DNA of 41,034 nt from Dysgonamonadaceae bacterium (GTDB lineage: Bacteria; Bacteroidota; Bacteroidia; Bacteroidales; Azobacteroidaceae). Made by a program: the position numbers and the translations under genes. Of the stretch, positions 17,482 through 27,057 are shown in pieces (the stretch's first letter is position 1; each line of letters begins with the position of its first letter). Below the pieces are notes generated by a model. The model saw only the letters and a list, made by a program, of their open reading frames with translations. It was not told where the DNA came from and ran no database searches. The stretch is taken from positions 1-41,034 of the forward strand of contig JAISYG010000112.1 in the NCBI GenBank assembly GCA_031270075.1, in the 5' to 3' direction.

Positions 17482-20172
17482 ATGAATAAAAAACGAATCT
17501 GCATCTATCTCAATTTTATTGTAATCATTCTTTTTACAGCAAGTTGTAATAAAACACCAGCCTATAAGGACGCTTCTTTACCGGTAGAAAAACGGATAAG
17601 TGATTTACTTTCCCGCATGACCCCGGAAGAAAAAGCGGCGCAATTGGATATGCTTTCCGCCAACGATATCCTTATCGACCCGGAAACCTTATCACCGGAA
17701 CAGGTTCATTTTTTTATTGATTCCATGAATATGGGAGCCATCCATGATTTTTACCCCAAATCGGCGGCTTTGGCTAACCAACTGCAAAAACATTCCATCG
17801 AAAATTCCCGGCTGGGAATACCGATTTTATTTATTGAAGAAGCCTTACACGGTTATCAGGGCGCCGGTGCAACTACCTTCCCTATCCCGCAAGGCAACGC
17901 TTCTACATGGGATACAACCTTGATTTACAAGATTGGACGCGCCATTGCATCCGAAGCGCGGGCGCATGGCGTTCATTTTGTATTGGGTCCCAATCTCGAC
18001 TTGGCTCGCGAAATACGTTGGGGACGAGTGGAAGAAACCTTCGGCGAAGATGTTTATCTGACTTCGCGCATGGGAGTTAATCTAATCAAAGGTTTGCAAG
18101 GCAACCGGTTGTCGGATGACAATGCCGTTGCCGCCGAACCCAAACATTTTGCCATACACGGCTCGCCGGAAAACGGAAGCAACGAAGGCCCCGTTTACAC
18201 CGGCGAACGCGAAGCCCGCGCTACGGGACTTTATGTTTTTGAAAAAGCCGTAAAAGAAGCCAATGCCCAAGGGATTATGGCGGCTTACCACGAGATGGAC
18301 GGCGTACCCACCGTAGCAAACCATTGGCTACTTACCGACATTCTTCGCAACGAATGGGGTTTCGACGGATTTGTCGTAACCGATTTGGGAGCTGTCAAAA
18401 AACAAATCACTACACATTATACAGCAAACAACGCGGAGGAAGCTATTCTCAATGCGCTTTCGGCCGGCTTGGATATGCAGTTTTATGATTTCCCGCACAA
18501 CGAGTTCCAACAAACCATTGCCAATGCAGCGAAAAAAGACAAACAGGTACGGAAAGATTTAGACCGCGCCGTAAAAGGTATTCTGCGGGTAAAATTTCTG
18601 CTGGGGCTGTTTGATAATCCTTATACCGACGAAACGCTTGCCGAAAAAACCATGCACAACGCCGAACATCGGGCTTTGGCTTTGGAAGCGGCTCGGCAAT
18701 CCATTGTATTACTGCAAAACGAAAACGACCTGTTACCGCTGTCTTCTCCCAAACGCATCACGCTGACGGGCAATCTCGCTAATTCTAAATATACCGGCGG
18801 TTATTCGCCTGCCGGTGCGGAAGCTATATCTGTTTATGAAGCCCTGAAAGAAAGATCCTCCGGTAAATTTACGCTTGATTATATCAACAGCGAAGTATCC
18901 GACCGGTTTTCCGCTATTCTTCCGGACTTCATGTCGCCCACGGTGAACAGCTCCGAAAGCGGATTAAAAGTAGAATTTTTCAATAATCCGGAATTAAGCG
19001 GCCAGCCGGCTTATACCGCCATCGACGATAACCTGAATCCTTATTGGCACAATCTGAGTCCGGCGCCCGGAATCAATCCGGACGGTTTTTCGGCGCGCTG
19101 GTCGGGATATATTACCGTTCCTGCCGCGGGCGTTTACGAAATCGATTTCCGTGCGGCCAATTACGGCAGGTTGTTCATCAACGGCAAACTTCTCCTCGAC
19201 CATTGGAATGAAGAATGGAAAGACCGGGGCGAAAAGGTTCAAATCCGCCTGGAAGCCGGAAAGAAAATCCCTTTCCGTATCGAATACGCCAAAACAGACG
19301 GCAATGCCGGTGTATGGTTGAAATGGCGGCTGACGCAAGTAAACTCGTTGAGTTTGTATGCCGATATTACCCGTTCGGCGCAAAAATCCGATGCAGTGAT
19401 TGTTGTCATGGGCGAAAGCCGGGAAGAGGTAGGCGAAAGCCGCGATAAAAGCGACCTGAATCCGCAAGCGATGGATATGGAAATAGTGAAAGCCGCCGCC
19501 AAAGCAGGAAAACCGGTTATTACCGTCATGCTTACCGGACGGCCGCTGATTCTGACACAAGTCTGCGAATTATCTCAAGCGCTATTGCAATGCTGGTTCC
19601 CCGGCGAAGCGACGGGAACGGCTATCTGCGACGTCCTCTGGGGCGATTACAATCCTTCCGGACGATTGACCATCACTTTTCCGAAAGCTCAGGGACATCT
19701 GCCAATGTATTATTCGCGTAAACCTTCTTCACACAGAAGATATGTTGAAGGGCTTGCCGAACCGCTTTTCCCCTTCGGCTACGGATTGAGTTATTCCCGT
19801 TTTGAATATAAAAACTTGAGCATTACACCTGAAAACCCCACAACGAACGAGTCTGTTACCCTTAGCCTGGATGTAACAAACACCGGTAATGTGGATGGAA
19901 CGGAAACCGTACAGTTGTATATCAACGATAGGGTCAGCAGTATCGAAACGCCTGTCATGGAATTGAAAGGCTTTGCCAAGGTATTTCTCAAAGCGGGGGA
20001 AACAAAAAAAGTTACATTGTCTTTGAGTCCCGAACATTTTTCACTCATCAACAAAGAAATGAAACGAACGGTCGAACCCGGTGATTTTGAAATGATGATC
20101 GGCAGTTCATCCCGAGATATTCGCCTGCAACAAATAATCACCGTAGGGGATCACCTGCGTGTTCGTCCATGA
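17482..20172 (+). CDS. GH3 family beta-glycosidase with inserted PA14 domain, lipoprotein
   Basis: Lipobox FTASCN; 'RISDLLSRMTPEEKAAQLDML'; nucleophile region 'GFVVTDLGAV'; PA14 'ARWSGYITVPAAGVYEIDFRAANYGRLFINGKLLLD'; fibronectin III-like C-terminus. Confidence 0.93.
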   Translation: MNKKRICIYLNFIVIILFTASCNKTPAYKDASLPVEKRISDLLSRMTPEEKAAQLDMLSANDILIDPETLSPEQVHFFIDSMNMGAIHDFYPKSAALANQLQKHSIENSRLGIPILFIEEALHGYQGAGATTFPIPQGNASTWDTTLIYKIGRAIASEARAHGVHFVLGPNLDLAREIRWGRVEETFGEDVYLTSRMGVNLIKGLQGNRLSDDNAVAAEPKHFAIHGSPENGSNEGPVYTGEREARATGLYVFEKAVKEANAQGIMAAYHEMDGVPTVANHWLLTDILRNEWGFDGFVVTDLGAVKKQITTHYTANNAEEAILNALSAGLDMQFYDFPHNEFQQTIANAAKKDKQVRKDLDRAVKGILRVKFLLGLFDNPYTDETLAEKTMHNAEHRALALEAARQSIVLLQNENDLLPLSSPKRITLTGNLANSKYTGGYSPAGAEAISVYEALKERSSGKFTLDYINSEVSDRFSAILPDFMSPTVNSSESGLKVEFFNNPELSGQPAYTAIDDNLNPYWHNLSPAPGINPDGFSARWSGYITVPAAGVYEIDFRAANYGRLFINGKLLLDHWNEEWKDRGEKVQIRLEAGKKIPFRIEYAKTDGNAGVWLKWRLTQVNSLSLYADITRSAQKSDAVIVVMGESREEVGESRDKSDLNPQAMDMEIVKAAAKAGKPVITVMLTGRPLILTQVCELSQALLQCWFPGEATGTAICDVLWGDYNPSGRLTITFPKAQGHLPMYYSRKPSSHRRYVEGLAEPLFPFGYGLSYSRFEYKNLSITPENPTTNESVTLSLDVTNTGNVDGTETVQLYINDRVSSIETPVMELKGFAKVFLKAGETKKVTLSLSPEHFSLINKEMKRTVEPGDFEMMIGSSSRDIRLQQIITVGDHLRVRP

Positions 20173-22460
20173 AAAAACCTGCAATCTTGTTTATCGTTTT
20201 ATGGGTCGGTTTTTCAGCGGCATTCGGGTACGAACAGACTCCTTCCGGCGTGAAGGTCGGTATCAATGGATATGATATAGAAATCCGGTTTTATTCGCCG
20301 CAAATAGTTCGTATTATCAAATGGCCTGCCGGAAAAACCATTCAAGAAGAAAGTCTTTCAGTCGTCAAGCAAGCGGAAAAAACGCCTTTTACACTGACTC
20401 AAACAGGCAATAGGGTTTGGTTGAAAAGCGAAGCAATAACAGCCGAACTGAATCTTCTGACCGGAAATATTGATTTTTCCGCTGCAAACGGACGTCCTTT
20501 ATTAGCCGAAAAAGAACATGCCGGACTTTCCCAGACGTTTCGCTTAGACGAGCAAGAACCTGTCTATGGATTGGGGCAACAGCAGGAAGGCCGGATGAAC
20601 CGACGGGGAGAATCCGTTTGGCTGGTGCAGGAAAATATGCGGATTGCTATTCCTTTTTTTCAATCCGTTAAAGGATACGGCGTATTTTGGGACAATTATT
20701 CGGCAACACAATTTACCGACAATCTCAATGGCGCTACTTTTGCCTCCGAGGCGGGTGATGGCATTGATTATTATTTCCTTTATGGGAAAACAATGGACGG
20801 CGTCATCGCCTGTATGCGCGACTTGACCGGGCAAGTTCCGCTCTATCCGCTCTGGGCATGGGGTTACTGGCAATCGAAAGAACGCTATACCAGCCGGAAA
20901 GAATTGGTCGGAACCGTTGAACGGTACCGCAAAGGGGGTGTCCCCCTGGACGGCATTATCCAGGATTGGCAATACTGGAGCGTCGATAATGCTTATTGGA
21001 ACGGTTTGTCGTTCGGCAATCCCGAATTTCCCGATCCCAAACAAATGATGCAAGACATCCACCGGCTACATGCCCATGCGATTATTTCCGTGTGGCCGTC
21101 GTTCGGGACAAAAACCGAACCGTACCGGATTTTTAAGGAAAAAGGCCTGTTACTTGATTTAGAATCTTTTCCGCAACAGGATTCCGTCCGGGTTTACGAT
21201 GCTTTCGATCCGGAAGCGCGCAGTATTTATTGGGATTGGATGAATAAAAATATTTTTTCTGCCGGAATCGACGGTTGGTGGTTAGATGCTACCGAACCGG
21301 AATATTCCAACCTGACGGAAGCGCAATTAAATCAATTCACCGCAATGGGTTCATTCCGGAAATTTCGCAACGCCTTTCCGTTGTTGAGCGTAAAAGGGGT
21401 TTATGAACATCAACGGGAAACGACTGACGACAAACGAGTGTATATCCTGACTCGTTCCGCTTTTGCCGGGCAACAACGCTATGCAGCCAACTCCTGGTCG
21501 GGCGATATCGACGGAAATTGGGAAACTTTTCGCAAACAAATTCCGGCGGGATTAAATTTTTCGCTTTGCGGCTTGCCCTATTGGAACACCGATATCGGCG
21601 GATTTTGGGTGCGCAACGGCAGTTCGGCTGACAACGATTACAGGGAGTTATATGTCCGTTGGTTACAATTCGGCGCTTTCACTCCGATGATGCGCTCGCA
21701 TGGAACCAATACGCCGCGCGAAATATGGCAATTCGGGAGAAAAGGCGACTGGGCCTACGATGCCATTGAAAAATATATCCGCTTGCGATATCGCTTATTG
21801 CCCTACCATTATTCCCTTTCGTGGCATGTAACCTCCGAAAGCGGTTCGATAATGCGGCCGTTAGCAATGGATTTTCCGAACGATAAAAAAGTTTGGAATA
21901 TGGGTAGCGAATATATGTATGGCCGGTCAATTTTGGTTGTTCCGGTTACTCAATCTTTTTATTCCAAAGGCGAAAAAGCCGCTTCGACAGTGGATTTTTC
22001 ACAAACCCAAACCGTTCCGGTTTATTTGCCGGAAGGCGCCGGTTGGTACGATTTTTGGACGGAAGAAAAATGGGACGGAGGAACGGAACTTCGACGGGAA
22101 ACGCCTGTTGATATTTTGCCGCTTTACGTGAAAGCCGGCTCCATTATTCCTTATGGAACCGATGTGCAGTATGCCGCTGAAAAAAAATGGCAAAATCTTG
22201 AATTGAAAATCTATCCCGGAAAGGATGCGGAATTTATTTTGTATGAAGACGAAAACGATAATTACAATTACGAAAAAGGCGTTTACTCTACAATCACAAT
22301 CCGCTGGAACGACGCCGGCCGCACGCTGACTGTTGAAAATAGGCAGGGCAGTTTTCCCGGAATGTTGGAAGAACGCACTTTTCAAATTACATTTGCAGGA
22401 AATAACGAAAAAACAATTATTCAATATAACGGACAAACAATAAAAACGAAAATAGATTGA
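20169..22460 (+). CDS. GH31 family alpha-glycosidase (alpha-glucosidase/alpha-xylosidase type)
   Basis: 'LWAWGYWQSKERYTSRKELVGTVERYRKGGVPLDGIIQDWQYW', nucleophile 'DGWWLDATEPEY', 'NSWSGDIDGNWETF'; 4-bp ATGA overlap with GH3. Confidence 0.93.
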   Translation: MKKPAILFIVLWVGFSAAFGYEQTPSGVKVGINGYDIEIRFYSPQIVRIIKWPAGKTIQEESLSVVKQAEKTPFTLTQTGNRVWLKSEAITAELNLLTGNIDFSAANGRPLLAEKEHAGLSQTFRLDEQEPVYGLGQQQEGRMNRRGESVWLVQENMRIAIPFFQSVKGYGVFWDNYSATQFTDNLNGATFASEAGDGIDYYFLYGKTMDGVIACMRDLTGQVPLYPLWAWGYWQSKERYTSRKELVGTVERYRKGGVPLDGIIQDWQYWSVDNAYWNGLSFGNPEFPDPKQMMQDIHRLHAHAIISVWPSFGTKTEPYRIFKEKGLLLDLESFPQQDSVRVYDAFDPEARSIYWDWMNKNIFSAGIDGWWLDATEPEYSNLTEAQLNQFTAMGSFRKFRNAFPLLSVKGVYEHQRETTDDKRVYILTRSAFAGQQRYAANSWSGDIDGNWETFRKQIPAGLNFSLCGLPYWNTDIGGFWVRNGSSADNDYRELYVRWLQFGAFTPMMRSHGTNTPREIWQFGRKGDWAYDAIEKYIRLRYRLLPYHYSLSWHVTSESGSIMRPLAMDFPNDKKVWNMGSEYMYGRSILVVPVTQSFYSKGEKAASTVDFSQTQTVPVYLPEGAGWYDFWTEEKWDGGTELRRETPVDILPLYVKAGSIIPYGTDVQYAAEKKWQNLELKIYPGKDAEFILYEDENDNYNYEKGVYSTITIRWNDAGRTLTVENRQGSFPGMLEERTFQITFAGNNEKTIIQYNGQTIKTKID

Positions 22461-22494
22461 AGTTCAAGTATATAAATCAATAGTTATCAACAAT

Positions 22495-24207
22495 ATGAAA
22501 AATTTATTATTTACCGGCTTTATAAGCCTTTTCCTTTCCTGTAACGCCTGTGGGCAACAGGTAGAAAAAGAATTTGTCTACACCGGAAACCCGATTGTAA
22601 GGGATATCTATACAGCCGACCCGTCGGCGCATGTTTGGACGATTGACGGCAAGGAACGCTTGTATGTATATCCATCCCACGATATAGACCCGCCGAGCGG
22701 TTGCGACCGAATGGATAAATATCACGTTTATTCAACCGACGATATGGTGCATTGGACCGACCACGGGCAAATCCTTGAAGCCTCACAAGTGTCTTGGGGT
22801 GTACCCATCACCAACGCATCTTCCGGCGCAACCTTTATGTGGGCGCCCGATTGCGCTTACCGCAACGGCAAGTACTATTTCTATTTTCCTCATCCCTACG
22901 GCCCTACATGGAACGACACCTGGCGTATCGGTATTGCCGTAAGTGACGAGCCGGCCGCTAATTTTCAGGTATTATCGCATACGCTTATCGGCTTACCCGA
23001 CGAGGGACACATCGACCCCTGCGTATTCATCGACGACGACGGGCAGGCGTATTTTTACTACGGAGGCGGTAACCACTGTTTTGGCGCCCAATTGAAAGAA
23101 AATATGATTGAACTTGACGGCTCCTTACAAGCCATGACCGGTTTGATTGACTTTCATGAAGGAGCATGGGTCTTTAAACGGAATGGCGTTTATTACCTTA
23201 CTTACGCCGATAATACCGGTGGAGCCAATCAGTTGCGTTACGCAACCGGCGATAATCCATTGGGCCCATGGTCGTACAAAGGCGTTTACCTGACTTCGAC
23301 GACCAGCGATACCAGCCACGGTTCGGTGGTGGAATATAAAGGTCAATGGTGGGCGTTTTACCACACGGCCGATCTGTCCGGAACCGGTTTGTTGAGAAGT
23401 ATTTGTGTGGATTCGCTGTTTTTTAATGAAAACGGAACCATCCAAACCGTTGCACAAACCAAAGATAAGGGTACGCCATACAAGGGAATTGAGCGAACAG
23501 CCCCCGGTACGATTGAGGCGGAAGATTACAACGAAGGCGGACAGGGAATTGCTTATTGGGACACAACGGAAGGCAATCCCTCTTTGGAATATCGCAGGGA
23601 AGATGTGGACATCAGCAAAGACCGCCGCACAGGTATTGTATATGTAACCAATACCGCCAATAAGGAATATCTGAATTACACTTATGAAGTGTTGAAAGAC
23701 GGTGTTTACAACATCGAATTTCGTATCGGAGCCGTATCCGGCAGTCCGGCAGTGAAGTTCTATTTGGAATACGACGGGAAGAAACTGACGAATCCTTACC
23801 GTTATACAGTTCCAACTGCCTCTGTATCCGATTTGGCAACCGTTATTGCTTCGAATATTGCACTGACGAAAGGCAGGCATACCATTGGGTTTTATCCTTC
23901 GGGAAATGTGTATTTCGACCGGTTTACTTTCGTGAATACAGCCACTGACATTCGGGATATTGGAATCCATCCGGTATCGGTATATCCCAATCCTTCCAAT
24001 GGCGTTTTTCACGTACAAAGCAACGATAAAGTAAATTCCGTATCGGTTTTCGACGTCAGCGGAAAAAATATTTTACAGGGGAAAGGCGGCGATTCCAATC
24101 TGAAAATTGATTTGTCGAAACAAATGCCCGGTATTTATTTCCTTACTTTACTGACCGACGAGAGGATGTACCGAAGTAAATTAGTAAAAAACAGTCGACA
24201 GCTATGA
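22495..24207 (+). CDS. GH43 family glycosidase with CBM6-like module and T9SS type A sorting domain
   Basis: Triad motifs 'TADPSAHVW', 'HIDPCVFIDDDG', 'FHEGAWVFKRNGVYYLTYA'; CBM6 'GTIEAEDYNEGGQGIAYWD'; C-terminus 'VYPNPSNGVFHV...MPGIYFLTLLTDERMYRSKLVKN'. Confidence 0.9.
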   Translation: MKNLLFTGFISLFLSCNACGQQVEKEFVYTGNPIVRDIYTADPSAHVWTIDGKERLYVYPSHDIDPPSGCDRMDKYHVYSTDDMVHWTDHGQILEASQVSWGVPITNASSGATFMWAPDCAYRNGKYYFYFPHPYGPTWNDTWRIGIAVSDEPAANFQVLSHTLIGLPDEGHIDPCVFIDDDGQAYFYYGGGNHCFGAQLKENMIELDGSLQAMTGLIDFHEGAWVFKRNGVYYLTYADNTGGANQLRYATGDNPLGPWSYKGVYLTSTTSDTSHGSVVEYKGQWWAFYHTADLSGTGLLRSICVDSLFFNENGTIQTVAQTKDKGTPYKGIERTAPGTIEAEDYNEGGQGIAYWDTTEGNPSLEYRREDVDISKDRRTGIVYVTNTANKEYLNYTYEVLKDGVYNIEFRIGAVSGSPAVKFYLEYDGKKLTNPYRYTVPTASVSDLATVIASNIALTKGRHTIGFYPSGNVYFDRFTFVNTATDIRDIGIHPVSVYPNPSNGVFHVQSNDKVNSVSVFDVSGKNILQGKGGDSNLKIDLSKQMPGIYFLTLLTDERMYRSKLVKNSRQL

Positions 24208-27050
24208 AAAAAGGAATAATCGTCTTATTGCTTCTTGTTTATTGGCCGGGTAGCGCACAAACCATCCGGAAATACGATTCTTATAAAGGCTTGGCAATGG
24301 CAGGTTATCAGGGATGGTTCAGTTGTCCGGGCGACGGCTCCGACCGGGGTTGGTATCATTATTGCGGAAAAGACGATAAATTTCATCCGGGCAATTGTAC
24401 CATTGATATGTGGCCTGATGTATCGGAATATGAAAAGATTTATAAAACCGATTTTGTTTTTGCCGATGGACGCCCTGCGTATGTGATGAGCGAATACGAC
24501 GAATCGACGGTTCAAACGCATTTTCGTTGGATGCGCGAATATGGCATCGACGGTGTCTTCGTCCAGCGTTTTGTGGCGGAAATCAAACGTCCCAAAAGTT
24601 ATAATCAACTGAATAAAGTCTGGAAATCGGCTATCCATGCCGCTAATACCAACCATCGCGCCATCGGTATTATGTACGATTTGAGTGGCATGTTGCCCGG
24701 CGACGAACAATTGGTATTGATGGACATCGACTCCATTGCCAAGCAATATGATATTCGGGAACGCATCTACAATCCGTCCTATTTGCATCACAACGGCAAA
24801 CCTTTGGTTGCCGTATGGGGCGTTGGATTTAACGATCGTCGAAAATATGGCTTCCGTGAAGCAGAAATCATTATCGACGCTTTAATCGAACGCGGTTACA
24901 GTGTACTGATAGGTGTTCCCACTCATTGGCGAAAACTGGAAGACGATACACTCAATGACCCTGAATTACACCGCCTGATACGAAAATGCGATATAGTGAT
25001 GCCCTGGTTTGTTGGCCGTTACAACGAGCAAACGTTCCCTCGCTACGAAAAATTAGTAAAGGAAGATATGGAATGGTGTAAACAAAACAATGTGGATTAT
25101 GCGCCATTGGCTTTCCCCGGATTTTCGTGGGTAAATATGAACAAAGGCTCGAAGCCGATTCCCCGAAATCGCGGCAGCTTTTACTGGCAACAACTGACAA
25201 GCCATATCCATCAGGGAGCGGAAATGTTGTATCTGGCTATGTTCGACGAGATAGACGAAGGTACGGCTATCTTCAAATGCGCAACCGAGGTTCCGGTTGG
25301 CAAAAGTTATTTTCTTCCCTTAGACGCCGACTTGGGAAACGATTATTATTTGGTTTTGGCAGGAAAGGCAAGCCGGATGTTGAAAAAAACACAGTCGGAT
25401 AATAACCGGATTATAGCCAATCCCATGGATTTGAATTATCGTTTTCAGTTTGATGAGCCGTCGCGCAGGGAAGCTGCCGATCCGGTTTGCGAATATTTCA
25501 ACGGGAAATATTACTTATTTGCTTCTAAATCGGGTGGATACTGGAGTTCGCAGGATTTGGTGAATTGGAACTATATTCGTTGCACCACTATTCCCGTACA
25601 GGAAAATTATGCCCCGACCATTTTGGTTTGGGAAGGTAAATTGTATTATTTTGTAAGCGGTTCGACACGAATTTTTTATACCGATAATCCGGATATCGAC
25701 CAATGGAAAGAACTTACACCCTCACGTTTTGAATATTCGGTAACCGACCCCGCTTTTTTCAAAGACGACAGCACCGGTAAAGTCTATATGTATTGGGGTT
25801 GTTCGGATAAAGACCCGATTATGGGTGTGGAAATCAATCCCGCCAACAACTTCCAAGCCGTTGGAACGCCTCTGGTATTGATCGAACACAATGTGGATAA
25901 ATACGGATGGGAAGTTCCCGGAAACAACAATGAAGAAAACCGGACCGGCTGGAACGAAGGACCTTGCATGATTCAATACAAAGGCAAATATTACCTGCAA
26001 TATGCAGCGCCGGGTACACAATACCGGATTTACGGCGACGGTATTTATGTGGGCAATCATCCGTTAGGCCCATTTACTTACATGGAAAACAGTCCTTTTT
26101 CTTTCAAACCCGGCGGTTTTATCGGAGGTGCCGGACATGGACATACTTTTCAGGATAAATATGGAAATTATTGGCATGTAGCCACCATGCGGATTTCACA
26201 ACGCCATTCTTTTGAGCGACGACTGGGCTTGTTCCCCGTTTATTTCGATGAAAACGACCATTTGTGTGCACATACGGTTTGGACGGATTATCCCTTTGTT
26301 GTTCCCGACGAAAAAACAGATCTGAAAACAAACGACGGTTCTTTGCATTGGAATTTATTGTCGTACAAACAACCGGTTACTGCATCGTCGGTCTATGCGG
26401 AATATATTCCGGAAAATGCCAACAACGAAGCAATAGAAAACGGGTGGTCGGCGCAAACCGGAAATGCAGGCGAATGGTGGCAAATTGATTTGGGAAAAAC
26501 CATGAAAATAAATGCCATACAAGTCAATTTCGCCGATCAGGATGTTACAGTTAAAGCACCCGATTCATACGTGGTTTACCAATATTATATTAAAACATCC
26601 AACGATGGCAAAAACTGGGTGTGGTTCAGCGACCGGACACACAATACGGTTGACCGGCCACACGAACTGCTTGTGGCCGATACAGCTCAAACGGCAAGAT
26701 ATATTCGGATTACCAATGCAAAAAACAGGAATGGAAAATTTTCCCTGTCGGGATTTCGTGTTTTCGGCAAAGGAAACGGTGAAATTCCTCCGGAAGTAAC
26801 CGGTATACAGATTCATAGAAATGAAAACGATCCACGCCGCTTCACTCTGACGTGGAATAAGCAAGAAAACACAACCGGCTATGTTGTACGTTGGGGTGTG
26901 AACGAAAATCAATTAACCCATGCGAGCATGGTGTTTTCCAATCGCTTGGAAGCCGGTTATTTCAATCGCGATTCGGAATATTATTTTTCAATTGACGCAT
27001 GGAATGAAAACGGAGTAACAGCAGGAAAGCAGATTTATCACAACAAATAA
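24204..27050 (+). CDS. multidomain protein: N-terminal GH71/GH99-like barrel, GH43-like five-bladed propeller, F5/8 type C domain, FN3-like C-terminus
   Basis: 'YKGLAMAGYQGWFSCPGDGSDRGWYHY...GIDGVFVQRFV'; then 'AADPVCEYFNGKYYLFAS...ENYAPTILVWEGKLYYF...VTDPAFFKDDSTGKVYMYWG...WNEGPCMIQYKGKYYLQYA'; then 'EWWQIDLGKTMKINAIQVNF...ARYIRITNAKN'. Confidence 0.8.
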   Translation: MKKGIIVLLLLVYWPGSAQTIRKYDSYKGLAMAGYQGWFSCPGDGSDRGWYHYCGKDDKFHPGNCTIDMWPDVSEYEKIYKTDFVFADGRPAYVMSEYDESTVQTHFRWMREYGIDGVFVQRFVAEIKRPKSYNQLNKVWKSAIHAANTNHRAIGIMYDLSGMLPGDEQLVLMDIDSIAKQYDIRERIYNPSYLHHNGKPLVAVWGVGFNDRRKYGFREAEIIIDALIERGYSVLIGVPTHWRKLEDDTLNDPELHRLIRKCDIVMPWFVGRYNEQTFPRYEKLVKEDMEWCKQNNVDYAPLAFPGFSWVNMNKGSKPIPRNRGSFYWQQLTSHIHQGAEMLYLAMFDEIDEGTAIFKCATEVPVGKSYFLPLDADLGNDYYLVLAGKASRMLKKTQSDNNRIIANPMDLNYRFQFDEPSRREAADPVCEYFNGKYYLFASKSGGYWSSQDLVNWNYIRCTTIPVQENYAPTILVWEGKLYYFVSGSTRIFYTDNPDIDQWKELTPSRFEYSVTDPAFFKDDSTGKVYMYWGCSDKDPIMGVEINPANNFQAVGTPLVLIEHNVDKYGWEVPGNNNEENRTGWNEGPCMIQYKGKYYLQYAAPGTQYRIYGDGIYVGNHPLGPFTYMENSPFSFKPGGFIGGAGHGHTFQDKYGNYWHVATMRISQRHSFERRLGLFPVYFDENDHLCAHTVWTDYPFVVPDEKTDLKTNDGSLHWNLLSYKQPVTASSVYAEYIPENANNEAIENGWSAQTGNAGEWWQIDLGKTMKINAIQVNFADQDVTVKAPDSYVVYQYYIKTSNDGKNWVWFSDRTHNTVDRPHELLVADTAQTARYIRITNAKNRNGKFSLSGFRVFGKGNGEIPPEVTGIQIHRNENDPRRFTLTWNKQENTTGYVVRWGVNENQLTHASMVFSNRLEAGYFNRDSEYYFSIDAWNENGVTAGKQIYHNK

Positions 27051-27057
27051 TTACAAT

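Noticed and set aside
20934-20946. GGGGG-TGT-CCCCC palindrome inside the GH31 gene
   Set aside because: Encodes conserved GH31 residues (KGGVPLDG); most likely coincidental codon choice.
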